Assembly: GCF_031844685.1 (NCBI RefSeq)
Contig: NZ_CP134605.1
Coordinates: forward strand, 4,895,001-4,959,000
Direction: 5' to 3'
DNA from: Streptomyces sp. ITFR-21
Lineage (GTDB): Bacteria; Actinomycetota; Actinomycetes; Streptomycetales; Streptomycetaceae
Length of the DNA: 64,000 nucleotides
Of the stretch, positions 52,201-60,058 are shown piece by piece. Positions within the stretch are counted from its first letter, which is position 1; every line of letters begins with the position of its first letter. The translations under genes were made by a program, and so were the position numbers. Below the pieces are notes generated by a model that was not told the origin of the DNA, ran no database searches, and worked only from the letters and a program-made list of their open reading frames with translations.

Positions 52201-52501
52201 CGGCCGGATCGGCCTCCAGCACGTAGCCGCCGTCGCGCGCGGACAGCTCCGGCGCGCCGCCGTTCGACGGCGCGGAGGCGAGCACCTTGCGCAGCCGCGT
52301 CGCGTAGCCCGCCATCACATTGCGTGCCAGCCGCGGCGGGTGCTCGTCCCACAGCAGCTCCACCAGCCGTTCGAACGGCACCACCGCGTTGGCGTCGACC
52401 AGCAGCAGCGCGAGCAGCCCGCGCTGCCGTGCGTGCCCGATCTCCAGATCCCGGCCGCCCGCGAGCACGCGTACCGGACCAAGAACCCGTAATTCGATCA
52501 C
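49241..52501 (-). CDS. AfsR/SARP-type regulator with NB-ARC and TPR domains
   Basis: This large activator has 1086 residues. It carries an OmpR-like winged helix (about 3-95), a bacterial transcriptional-activation domain (about 100-245), an NB-ARC ATPase (about 270-560; P-loop SGLAGSGKTT, Walker B RVLILLDDVAG) and a TPR region (about 750-1040). Such proteins sense intracellular signals or interact with kinases, and activate biosynthetic clusters. The preferred start is GTG 52501 (V-I-E-L-R-V-L-G, as in other SARPs), because GGAG lies six bases upstream; GTG 52513 is also in frame. It is convergent with the KAS III gene. A role in controlling the neighbouring lipid cluster is likely but not shown. 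Confidence 0.92.
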   Translation of the reverse strand: MIELRVLGPVRVLAGGRDLEIGHARQRGLLALLLVDANAVVPFERLVELLWDEHPPRLARNVMAGYATRLRKVLASAPSNGGAPELSARDGGYVLEADPAAVDLCRFKDLAARGAAATGDDEQRSQLLRNALEQWSGAPLSDLWGTRVESLRATLEAQQRSVLTAFYDAQLRLGRAREILPELQWLMAERPYDEELMLRLMAAHRDSGNQAEALRQYSAFRERLASELAARPGRELREAGELLLQPQQARPRIEVPSREQLPMPAAPDVFSGREPELAALDMLARPRELDTDPATARSRNLFVISGLAGSGKTTLAVQWAQRARDSFPDGRFFVAMRGHHPNLEPLSPAETLARVLLALGLPAADIPYGLDERAALYRTLLARRRVLILLDDVAGPDQVRDLLPTSVNGSAVVVTGRNRMPELTVRYCAGELMLDVLDERAALALLSSLVGTERVAAEPDAAVGFVRASGQLPLTLRLSAAYAAGRPEESLARLLPFVAGAPGEEVQAHRAMRQALNLSYRRLAPKHRQVFRWAGLMPGSDFGTEAVAALADCSFAEAEDRLGTLVRANLVTEYASRRYRLHDMVKQYAAETAAEDPLAVREAALLRLLEWYRRCVEEASHTHQIQMAGFHRGAAPAWIPVSAPQEDGMLPEVDIDWLDREKANICAAIKHAAEMGLGAASWQLADAMLGFIRLHPGGEDWSAAVRAALVETAKSGDSRAHTGMLLNVADTHYRDGTEGELAHAREAVQVARDAGWRAGEALALTAIGRSYWSMGEVGLADRYLTGALRIHEDLGDWAGQANALARIARNIYDAGAMEDALRDYRRALVLVERAGSRFGRVRLPGYIALTLRHMGRYEEAERWCALAIRLSEEMSFHEGLAIALTCRATIHSDLGAQAKAVAAAREAHVTIPHLSDPRIETDCLIHLGGVEAAAEHTDQALRSFGNAWRIAEKFGYRQGVARALAESAAVHVRMGRYEEAVIACRRSRTVLGGTALRPVIAQTLMSEADSALASGRCAAAVAGYRRVAAIYRANHQPLGEVRALLAWSRAVQTVPGHGRPGRPAARGLRIAERLGVPEADSLRALV

Positions 52502-53529
52502 TCTACGCTCCACTCACCAGCCACGGTGTGCACTATCGAATGACACTTCTGCTGAGGTCTGCGCGCGGAAAGATAGTACGTCCGGGCATGTAGCGCCGCA
52601 ATGCCGCTGTGTGTGTCCCGGGTCACGCCAAGTCTCCGGCTGCATAGAGGTAACCGGAACCCATTCCGGACGAATTCTCCGCGGTGCACAGTTGTCTCGC
52701 GCCGGGTGGCGGCCGGGCGGGACCGCAGAATGTATACCGGACCCGGCCGTCGGACGCACTTTTGACACGCCGCGCCGACAACCTACCGCCACGAGTGCCG
52801 TGGCCGACCTCGGTCTTCGCTCCCGGACCGCTACGGGCGGCCGCGGCCGGGCCGGCACCGGCGGCGGCCGGCATTTCCCGGGGCAAGCGGACACGACATT
52901 GGGCGCGAGGATTGTCGGTGCAACAGGAAATCAGCTGGTGCGCTTTTGCCAGGTGGGCCGCCGATTATCCGTCGAATTCACCCGCGGTGCGGCCCGGTGG
53001 CCCTTTCGATAATTCCCGGGGCGTCGCCGGAAATGCGGCCGGCAACTGCCGGGGCCGTCCCTGCGGGGCAGGTGGGGTGCCGTTTCGCGGCGCGGGCGGC
53101 GGGGGTGGAGAACCGGCCTTTCCCGGCCCGGCGGGAGCCGCCGCGGGCCCGGCCGCCACACCGCTGCGCGCCTCCCGCCGACCGCCCTTCGCCCTCCGGC
53201 CCGCGCTCGGCGCCCGGCCTCGCGCGGGCGTCTTTTCGAACACGCCGGGAGATTGCCGCCAGCGGCCGGACGGTTTACCGCCCACCCGCGGTCTGCCCCG
53301 CCGAAGGTGAAATGCGGCTCTCGCGTTCCGGTCAGCGGATGGTGGCCGACGGTGAACGGTATGGCGCCCCGATGACACCGATCCGCGGCTTCGGCCGCGG
53401 ATCTGAACGGACGGGTGAGGGGGCGGGTCGGGCGGCCGGTCGGGGCGGCCGGGCGGCGCCGCGTGGTCCCGCGACCGCCCCGGCCGCGGCTCAGTCGAAC
53501 TCGGCGAGGTGGCCGGCCGTGCCGCCGCG
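52502..53529. other. 1-kb region without a recognised gene
   Basis: Several open frames cross this region, but none resembles a protein, has a good ribosome site, or keeps normal codon use. The part beside the SARP gene (52502-52640) is less GC-rich and probably carries its promoter. A strong hairpin lies at 53380-53403. The rest is GC-rich, with many short dyads. It may be decayed sequence. Confidence 0.6.
53380..53403 (-). terminator. TTCG-loop hairpin after the phosphatase gene
   Basis: A perfect 10-bp inverted repeat (53380-53389 and 53394-53403) encloses a TTCG tetraloop closed by C-G, an unusually stable RNA hairpin. It lies 127-150 bp past the phosphatase stop on the minus strand. Confidence 0.7.
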
Positions 53530-54444
53530 TCACTCGATCAGGAAGAGGGTCGCGTCGTCGCTGGTCCGGCGGCCCCGCTGGTGCTTCAACTCGTGGGACA
53601 GGGTGCGGACCGTGCCCCGCACGCCCTCCTCCGGGTGTCCGGCGCGGTTGACCCGGTTGACATAGGAGATGAGCCGGTCCTCGCCGAACGGCTCGGCGCC
53701 GGACTCGTGTTCCTCCACCAGGCCGTCGGTGAAGCACAGCACGCGGTCACCGGGCCGCAGCGTCTCCTCGCTGACCTGCGGGTCGTCGCCGCCGAAGCCC
53801 ACCGGCAGCGTCGTCGGGCTCTCCAGCTTCCGGACCACCCCGCGGTCGCGGATGAGCAGCGGGGCCGGGTGCCCGGCGTTGACCCACCGCAGCACGCCCG
53901 TGGTGATGTCGAGGCTCATCATCTGCGCCGTGACGAAGTGGTCGGGGCCGGACTGCCGGGCGATCGCGCTGCCCATGAACGCGTACATGTCGGCGAGGCC
54001 GATCTCGGACCGCCGGGCGTGCCGGTACGCGCCGATGGCGACCGTCGCCATCGTGGCGGCGTCCAGGCCGTGTCCCATCGCGTCGACCATCGCCACGTGC
54101 AGGATGTCGTCGTTGAGCGCGTAGTCGAAGCTGTCGCCCGCGACCTGGTAGGCGGGCTCCAGGATGCCGGCCACCTCGACCTGCGGGCAGGACATCGTCA
54201 GCGGGGGCAGCAGGGCCCACTGGATCTCGGCGGCCACCCCCATCGGCTCGCGCCGCCTGGCGAGGAAGAACTGGTCGGTGTAGTGGTCCTTGGTGACGAT
54301 CATGTCCGCGACCAGACCGGCGAGCCGCCGCAGCAGCCGCCGGTCGTCGTCGTCCACGGAGTCCATCGTCAGCGCCAGCACCCCGACCTGGTCGCTGCCG
54401 TCGAGCAGTGGCAGGTACACCCTTACGCCCGCCGCGCTCGGCAC
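53530..54444 (-). CDS. SpoIIE/PP2C-type phosphatase, N-terminally truncated
   Basis: The intact part is a PPM-family serine/threonine phosphatase domain (about 65-300) of the RsbU/SpoIIE type, which acts on anti-sigma antagonist proteins. Metal-site residues are in AGDSFDYAL, VDAMGHGLDAA and TSDDATLFL. The N-terminal segment (VRVYLPLLDGSDQVGVLALT, then LAGLVADMIV) is the second half of a GAF-like sensor domain. The in-frame sequence upstream (AAGTAFLRARTVEV) still reads as GAF sequence, but it has no start codon before the frame runs into the end of serS. No ribosome site precedes GTG 54444. The 5' end of the gene appears to have been lost, so expression is doubtful. Confidence 0.7.
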   Translation of the reverse strand: MPSAAGVRVYLPLLDGSDQVGVLALTMDSVDDDDRRLLRRLAGLVADMIVTKDHYTDQFFLARRREPMGVAAEIQWALLPPLTMSCPQVEVAGILEPAYQVAGDSFDYALNDDILHVAMVDAMGHGLDAATMATVAIGAYRHARRSEIGLADMYAFMGSAIARQSGPDHFVTAQMMSLDITTGVLRWVNAGHPAPLLIRDRGVVRKLESPTTLPVGFGGDDPQVSEETLRPGDRVLCFTDGLVEEHESGAEPFGEDRLISYVNRVNRAGHPEEGVRGTVRTLSHELKHQRGRRTSDDATLFLIE

Positions 54445-54547
54445 CTCGACGGTCCGCGCCCGCAGGAACGCCGTGCCGGCCGCCGAGTCGCCGATCGGCT
54501 CGGGCGCGCCGGCTCCCCGCCGGCCGCGGCGCGGCCGGCCCCGTCGG

Positions 54548-55810
54548 CTAGAGCAGCTCGCGGTTGCCGAGGTAGGGGCGCAGCACCTCGGGGACGCGCA
54601 CCTTCTGGTCGGCGGTCTGGAAGTTCTCCACCACCGCGGCCAGCAGCCGGGGGGTCGCCACCGCGGTGTTGTTCAGCGTGTGCGCGATCCGCACCGTGCC
54701 GTCGCTGTCGCGGTACTTCAGACCCGCCCGCCGGGCCTGCCAGTCGTGCAGCGTCGAGCAGCTGTGGGTCTCCCGGTAGGTCTCCAGCGACGGAATCCAG
54801 GTATTGATGTCGTTCATACGGAACTTCCCCACGCCCATGTCCCCGGTCGCGCATTCCACGACCTCGTAGGCGAGCCCGAGTTCCTGCAGGATCTGCTCGG
54901 CGGTGGCGAGCAGCTCCTGGTGCCAGCGGGCCGATACCTCGACGTCCGCCTCGCAGATCACGAACTGCTCGACCTTTTCAAACTGGTGGACCCGCAGTAG
55001 GCCGCGGACATCCCGGCCGGCGCTGCCGATCTCACGCCGGAAGCACGGGGAGATTCCGGCGTAGCGAATCGGCAGGCGGCTCTTGTCCAGGATTTCGCCG
55101 GAGTGGAGTCCGACCAGTCCGACCTCGGCGGTACCGGCCAGGAAAAGGTTCTCCGCGGGCAGTTCATAGGTCTCAGAACGGCCTTTGGGAAACATGCCGG
55201 TCCCGACCAGCGCCTCCTCCTTGACCAGCGAGGGGACCGAGATCGGGGTGAAGTCCTTGGTACGCAGCAGGTCGAGTGCGTAGGAGTGGAGCGCCCGCTC
55301 CAGCATCAGCAGATCGCCGTTCAGGGTGTACGCGCGTTCTCCCGACACCTGGCGGGCGCGGGCGAATTCCGCCCAGCCGCGGCGCTCGGCGATCTCCACG
55401 TGGTCCAGGACGGCGAAGTCGAACGCCGGGGGCTTGCCCCAGGAGCGGATGACGACGTTGGCCGACTCGTCGTCGCCCACCGGCGCCCCCTCCCAGGGGA
55501 TGCCGGGGGTCAGCAGCAGCAGCTCGCGCAATTCCGCGCCGGCCCGGGACAGTTCGGCACGCAGTTCGGAAAGGGCTCCGTCGAGTTCGCTGCTCTGCGT
55601 GCGGAGTTCAGCGCGGCGCGTCTCGTCGGCCTTGGCGAATTCCTTCGACAGGCTTTTGCGCTGCCGCTGCGCCTCGTCGACCTGGAACTGCAGACCGCGG
55701 TTGTGCTCCTCGAGCCGGATCAGTTCGTCGACATCGAGATCGATCCCCTTGACGCGAACGGCTTCCTTGACCGCATCGGGATGGTTACGGACGAAATTCT
55801 TGTCCAGCAT
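54548..55810 (-). CDS. serS: Seryl-tRNA synthetase, divergent (probably second copy)
   Basis: This class II aminoacyl-tRNA synthetase has 420 residues. It shows an N-terminal coiled-coil tRNA-binding arm (about 30-105) and the catalytic core, with motif 2 in CFRREIGSAGRDVRGLLRVH and the class II end (PEVLRPYLGNRELL). Several core positions differ from housekeeping SerRS: TAEVGLVGLHSGEIL where TSEVPL is usual, and TLNNTAVATPRLL where a TLNG(S/T)-type motif 3 is usual. Streptomycetes need one housekeeping copy, usually more standard. Extra copies occur in metabolite clusters: VlmL supplies seryl-tRNA in valanimycin synthesis, and others give resistance. ATG 55810 is chosen. The truncated phosphatase follows directly. 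Confidence 0.88.
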   Translation of the reverse strand: MLDKNFVRNHPDAVKEAVRVKGIDLDVDELIRLEEHNRGLQFQVDEAQRQRKSLSKEFAKADETRRAELRTQSSELDGALSELRAELSRAGAELRELLLLTPGIPWEGAPVGDDESANVVIRSWGKPPAFDFAVLDHVEIAERRGWAEFARARQVSGERAYTLNGDLLMLERALHSYALDLLRTKDFTPISVPSLVKEEALVGTGMFPKGRSETYELPAENLFLAGTAEVGLVGLHSGEILDKSRLPIRYAGISPCFRREIGSAGRDVRGLLRVHQFEKVEQFVICEADVEVSARWHQELLATAEQILQELGLAYEVVECATGDMGVGKFRMNDINTWIPSLETYRETHSCSTLHDWQARRAGLKYRDSDGTVRIAHTLNNTAVATPRLLAAVVENFQTADQKVRVPEVLRPYLGNRELL

Positions 55811-56800
55811 GTTCCTGCCGTCGCTTTCCTGCCGCTCCCGTCAAATGTGGGCCTCACGCTACCATTTCGGCCCTCCCGGCCACCGGCGCGGCCCCGCCCG
55901 CCCGGCGGGGACCGCGATGCACCGGGCGGGGGCGGCGGCGGGGGCGGCGGCCGTGGCGGGGAACCGGCCGGGCCCGGCGGGCCGGGGTGCCGCCGCGCTC
56001 GCCCACGACGCGCAACGCCTCGGCGTCGTCGGGCGCCGCGGGGCTTGCCGCGGTGACAGGGCGGTGTCCGGGTCGTCCGCCACCGTGGGCAGCACCAGGC
56101 CCACCTCGCGCCGGGCCTGGCGCCGCGCGTCCTCCCGGAGCCTGCCGAGCAGCTGCGCGAGCGGTTCGTCCACTCCGTGGGCGGGTTTGCCGGGCGGCAC
56201 CCCGCCGCCGCGGTCCGGATGGCGCGGAAAGCGCCCGTGCCTCGGCGGGTCCGTCCGCCCCGTTCGGCGGCCGGCCGTCCCGCGGGAACCGCGCGGGCGG
56301 AAGGGCGGCCGGCCCTCGCTGGGAGGTGCCCGGCGCCCTACAGCGGTCCGCTCGATCGCCGAGATCACCGGCTGACCCTGCCGCCCGCCCCCGCCGCCGG
56401 TGGTCACCGCGGCGGGGGCGGGTCCCGGCCGGAGCGGAGGGGACGATCCGACCCGGGCGCCGTTGGGGGGCGTTCACCGGCCGGCCGCGGCGGTCAAGGC
56501 CCGCTCGTACGCCCAGGCGTGCGCCGTCGCGGGGGGCGCGAGCCGGATATATGCCCCGCACGCGCCTGCTCGGCCGGCGGATACAGGGCTAACGCCACCG
56601 GAAAGGGTCACTTTTTCGGGCCTACGAAAGGGGTGTCGACCTGTGAAAGACGCCGGCCGTCGTCTGCGACCGCACGGCCGGGCGACCGGCCGGCGCCGCT
56701 CCCTCCCGCTGCCCGGCGCGCCCCGCCGCGGGCGCGCCCCGCCCCGGGCGCGGGCCGCCCGCCTCGATGCCGGCGCGGCGCACCGCGCCGCTCGCCGCGC
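55811..56800. other. 990-bp region without a recognised gene
   Basis: The long frames here are low-complexity Arg/Pro/Gly sequence typical of shadow frames. One stretch at about 56090-56190 (minus strand, DEPLAQLLGRLREDARRQA) looks more protein-like and could be a scrap of a lost gene, but I cannot identify it. The serS promoter should be near 55811-55900. The part near 56600 contains lower-GC sequence. A hairpin lies at 56771-56790. Confidence 0.6.
56771..56790 (-). terminator. Terminator hairpin at the end of the ABC/copper operon
   Basis: A perfect 8-bp stem (56771-56778 with 56783-56790) and a 4-base loop (cgca) lie 11-30 bp after the last stop of the minus-strand operon. Confidence 0.65.
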
Positions 56801-58114
56801 TCAGTGCCAGGTGGCCCCGTGCTCGCGGTGGGTCGCCAGATAGGCGCCCTCGCCGAAGTGGTGGTCGTAAAAGTCGGTGTCGAGGTGCTGGGCCTGGAGG
56901 TAGTTGAGGATCTGCACCGTGGGCACCGTCCCGGGCACCTTGCCGAAGGTCTCGTCGATGTAGCGCACCTGACCGGTCAGCAGGCGCAGGAAGCGTTCGT
57001 CGTAGGGCGCCGCCGAGGACCGCACCCGGCGCGTGTCGCGCCACGGGCCGGGCGTCGCGGCGTCGAACGGGCCGCCGGTGCCGAACTTGCGCTCGGCGAA
57101 CCGCTCCACCGCCTCGGCCGCGTCGCGGACATGGGGGCGCGCCAGCGTCTCGAAGACCCCGGGGAGCCCGGTCGGGTTGGGCAGCGCCCACCGCTCGTCG
57201 TGTTCGACGTGGAAGCCCAGCCCGGGGACGTCGGGGTCGCCGGACGCGCCGAGGATCGAGAGCCGGTCGATCCCGTCGAAGGTCCAGCCGCCCAGCCCCA
57301 GGGCGCCCAGCAGCAGATGGCCGTTGTAGACGCCGGTGATCAGCTCCGCACTGGCCTCGGCCAGCGTGTACTGCTCCACGAACGACAGCGGGAACGGGTC
57401 GCCGGCGTGCCGCAGCGAGGAGTCGTCTCCCCCGGGGACCGGCCGCCCGTTGACGTCGTCGTACACGCCGTACCCGTTCTGGAGGAAGAACGCGAGGTTG
57501 GCGATCAGGTGCTGGGCGAGGTCCGCGACGGGCACGACCAGCAGCGAGCCCGGGTGGTTGGCGATCCAGGTGTTGTGCCCCTCCAGGTGGGGCTCCTCGC
57601 GCGGCAGCCGGATCCGCCGGTCCGAGAGCTTGCGGTAGCGGGCCACGGTGGCGCCGAGCCAGGCGTCGACGTCGGCCTCGACGCCGTCGTCCTCGACCGG
57701 AACGCCGTCGCCGGGCGCCGCGTCGCGACTGGACAGGAAGTACGTACCGGAGTCGTCGGTGAAGAAGAAGTCGGTGGTGTGGAATCCGGCGGCGGAGGGG
57801 AACGTCCTGCCGCCCGCCGTGGCGGGGTAGTTCGGCAGGGCCGGCGCGTAGCCGGGGTGGTGGGAGATGCCGAAGTTCCATCCCGTCACACCCGTGACCA
57901 CGGCGAGCACCAGGGCGCGCTCCACCTCGCTCAGCGGCTGGACCGGCTTGGCGCTGGTGAACGCCAGCTCACCGGCCGGGATGCTGCCGCCGACCGGGAA
58001 GCGGCGCGAGCGGCGGCCGTTGATCGCCGCGACCAGCGGGAACCGCAGCAGGGCGCCGATCGCGGCGCGCTCCCGCTCGGAGACGCGCAGAACACGGGAC
58101 GGGGTACCGGTCAT
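56801..58114 (-). CDS. Uncharacterised protein with nitroreductase-like N-terminus
   Basis: The 437-residue protein is not firmly assigned. The N-terminal part has INGRRSRRFPVGGSI, close to the R-R-S-x-R-x-F motif of nitroreductase/SagB-type flavoproteins, and later SISHHPGYAPALPNYP-like and TGVYNGHLLLGALGLGGW segments that also suit that fold. It carries no signal peptide or membrane segment, so it should be cytoplasmic. ATG 58114 has GGAGGGAGA nine bases upstream and lies 4 bp after the Rieske gene. As the last gene of an operon with redox and sulfur functions, an FMN-linked reductase role is reasonable but uncertain. Confidence 0.6.
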   Translation of the reverse strand: MTGTPSRVLRVSERERAAIGALLRFPLVAAINGRRSRRFPVGGSIPAGELAFTSAKPVQPLSEVERALVLAVVTGVTGWNFGISHHPGYAPALPNYPATAGGRTFPSAAGFHTTDFFFTDDSGTYFLSSRDAAPGDGVPVEDDGVEADVDAWLGATVARYRKLSDRRIRLPREEPHLEGHNTWIANHPGSLLVVPVADLAQHLIANLAFFLQNGYGVYDDVNGRPVPGGDDSSLRHAGDPFPLSFVEQYTLAEASAELITGVYNGHLLLGALGLGGWTFDGIDRLSILGASGDPDVPGLGFHVEHDERWALPNPTGLPGVFETLARPHVRDAAEAVERFAERKFGTGGPFDAATPGPWRDTRRVRSSAAPYDERFLRLLTGQVRYIDETFGKVPGTVPTVQILNYLQAQHLDTDFYDHHFGEGAYLATHREHGATWH

Positions 58115-58118
58115 GATG

Positions 58119-58616
58119 TCAGTCTCCCTCCGGGACGCCGCCGGAACTGCCCCGGCCGTCGCCGTCGTCGCTGTCTTCGTGCGTGTGCGGCGGGAGGACG
58201 TCACCGCGCACGGTGAACGGCCGGGCCCGCAGCGGCCGGGTCGCCGGCCCGCCGAGCACCCGGCCGGTGGCCGCGTCGGACCGCGAGCCGTGGCACGGGC
58301 CGTCCAGTTCCAGGCCCCGGCCCGGCGTCACGGCGCGGCCCCGATGGGTGCAGATCGCGGTGTGCGCGGCGTAGGCCGTACGGGTCGGCCGGGCCACGAC
58401 GGCCGGGGAGACCGTGTCGGCCATGACGACGGTCGAGCCGCCGACCGGGATCCCGCCGGTCGGGACCGGCCGCGGGCCGCCCGTCGCCGCCGACAGCGGT
58501 CCGGTGGCCGCTGAGGCGTCCGCGCCGCGGCCGTCGGCGCCCCCGCCGCCGCAGGCCGTCAGCAGCCCGCACGCGCGGGCGCCGGCGACGGCGGTGCGCC
58601 GGGTGGCGGTGCTCAT
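58119..58616 (-). CDS. Rieske [2Fe-2S] lipoprotein
   Basis: This small exported Rieske protein has 165 residues. The twin arginine in TRRTAVAGA and the lipobox LLTAC (Cys22) suggest Tat export and lipid anchoring. The cluster ligands are C89 and H91 (ICTHRG) and C108 and H109 (GPCHGSRSD), the CTH...CHG pattern. Its partner in electron transfer is unknown; it is not next to a cytochrome bc gene. ATG 58616 overlaps the upstream synthase gene by 4 bp. The C-terminus is His/Asp rich (PPHTHEDSDDGDG), which may bind metal. Confidence 0.85.
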   Translation of the reverse strand: MSTATRRTAVAGARACGLLTACGGGGADGRGADASAATGPLSAATGGPRPVPTGGIPVGGSTVVMADTVSPAVVARPTRTAYAAHTAICTHRGRAVTPGRGLELDGPCHGSRSDAATGRVLGGPATRPLRARPFTVRGDVLPPHTHEDSDDGDGRGSSGGVPEGD

Positions 58617-60019
58617 CCGGCCTGCTCGGTCAGCGCGAGCGTCGGCTCGCGGTGCAGCGCCCGCCAGGTCACGGTCCCGGTCACCCGGCCGCGGTCGAGC
58701 ACGAGCGCGATGCCGCCGTCGGCCCCGTCCCAGGCGGTCACGGCGGGATCGGTGAGGGCGAGCCCGACGCCCAGCCGCACTCCGACGGGCCGGACGGTCT
58801 CGGCGACCGTCGCCGCGCCGCGCAGCCGGGCGGGTGTGGTGCAGCCGGCGATGTCGGAGTGGTGCGGGGCCAGGACGCGCCCGTCGCGCCGGTGCGCCAC
58901 CAGCACCGGGTCGTCGTCGGCGAGCCCGTCGGCCGCCAGCCGCCGCAGGGCCTCGGCGACGGTCTCGTCCCGCTCGATCAGCGGCGACGCGGCCGCGTGC
59001 TCGCCGACGGTCGGGCCGCCGGGCCGGTCCCGGTCCGCCGGGCCGGTGAAGCCGTTGGCGGCGAGCCAGCCGTCGTTGAAGTACGTCGACAGGTACGTCC
59101 GGCCCGAGTCGGGAAGCAGCACCACGACGGTGTCGTCCGCGGTGAGCCCCTCGGCGATCCGGAAGGCCGCCGCCAGCGCGATCCCCGACGAGCCGCCCGC
59201 GAGGATGCCCTCGGTGCGGGCCAGCCGCCGGATGGCGTCGATCGCCTCCTGGTCCTCGATCCCGACGTAGTCGTCGATCACGTCCACGTCGAGCGCCTGC
59301 GGCCACACGTCGACCGCCGCCTCGGGGTGCACGAAGTGGCCGGCGCCCTCGATGTACTTCTGGCTGCCGTCGCCGCCGGAGTAGCTCGACGTGACCGGGT
59401 CCGCGCCGATCACCCGGACCCGGCCGCCGCTGACCTCCTTGAGGTAGCGGCCGGTACCCGAGATCGTGCCGCCGGTCCCGACGGTGGCGACGAAGTGCGT
59501 GACCGCGCCGTCGGTGTCGGCCCAGACCTCGGGGCCGGTACTGGCGTAGTGGGCCGCCGGGTTGGCCGGGTTGTCGTACTGCTGCGCGAGCCAGGCGCCG
59601 GGCGTCTCGGCGACGAACTGCTCGCCCTTCGACCGCAGGCTGTCCGGGTGGTCCCTGGGGACGAAGGCGTCGACCAGGCGCAGTTCGGCCCCGTAGGCGG
59701 TGAGCTGGTCCTGCTTCTCCCGGGCGATCGAGGAACTGGTGAAGATCACCGCGCGGTAGCCGAGGTGGGCCGCCGCGAGCGCCAGCCCGATGCCGGTGTT
59801 CCCGCTGGTCACCTCCACCACGGTGCCACCCGCGCGCAGCGAGCCGTCCGCCTCGGCCCGGCGCAGCATGGCGAGGGCCGCCCGGTCCTTCACGCTGCCG
59901 CCCGGGTTCTGCCACTCCGGCTTGACGTAGACGCGCGGGCGCAGCGTCCCGGCGGCCCGGGTCAGCCGGATCAGCGGCGTTCCGCCGATGGAGTCGAGTA
60001 CGGATGCGTAGGTGGCCAC
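58613..60019 (-). CDS. Cysteine synthase / cystathionine beta-synthase-type enzyme
   Basis: This PLP enzyme of fold type II has 468 residues. The Schiff-base lysine is K44 in NPGGSVKDRAA, the phosphate loop is VGTGGTISGTG, and TSGNTGIGLAL is the substrate loop. The C-terminal third (about 330-460) is a pair of CBS-like domains (for example RDETVAEALRRLAADG), as in cystathionine beta-synthase. It could make cysteine from O-acetylserine or cystathionine from serine and homocysteine. GTG 60019 has GAGGAGA upstream. Its place in an operon with CopCD, YcnI and a NitT/TauT-type transporter is unusual. Confidence 0.9.
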   Translation of the reverse strand: MATYASVLDSIGGTPLIRLTRAAGTLRPRVYVKPEWQNPGGSVKDRAALAMLRRAEADGSLRAGGTVVEVTSGNTGIGLALAAAHLGYRAVIFTSSSIAREKQDQLTAYGAELRLVDAFVPRDHPDSLRSKGEQFVAETPGAWLAQQYDNPANPAAHYASTGPEVWADTDGAVTHFVATVGTGGTISGTGRYLKEVSGGRVRVIGADPVTSSYSGGDGSQKYIEGAGHFVHPEAAVDVWPQALDVDVIDDYVGIEDQEAIDAIRRLARTEGILAGGSSGIALAAAFRIAEGLTADDTVVVLLPDSGRTYLSTYFNDGWLAANGFTGPADRDRPGGPTVGEHAAASPLIERDETVAEALRRLAADGLADDDPVLVAHRRDGRVLAPHHSDIAGCTTPARLRGAATVAETVRPVGVRLGVGLALTDPAVTAWDGADGGIALVLDRGRVTGTVTWRALHREPTLALTEQAG

Positions 60020-60058
60020 GGGATCTCCTCAGGTGGTCGGGCGGTGTGGTGGGGCGGC

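Noticed and set aside
52684-53310. Open frames in the gap above the SARP gene
   Set aside because: No ribosome site, no family resemblance and Arg/Pro-rich composition; I treat the gap as non-coding.
55859-56407. Possible minus-strand protein upstream of serS
   Set aside because: Only a short piece (around DEPLAQLLGRLREDARRQA) looks natural; the rest is low complexity and no start is supported. At most a gene scrap.
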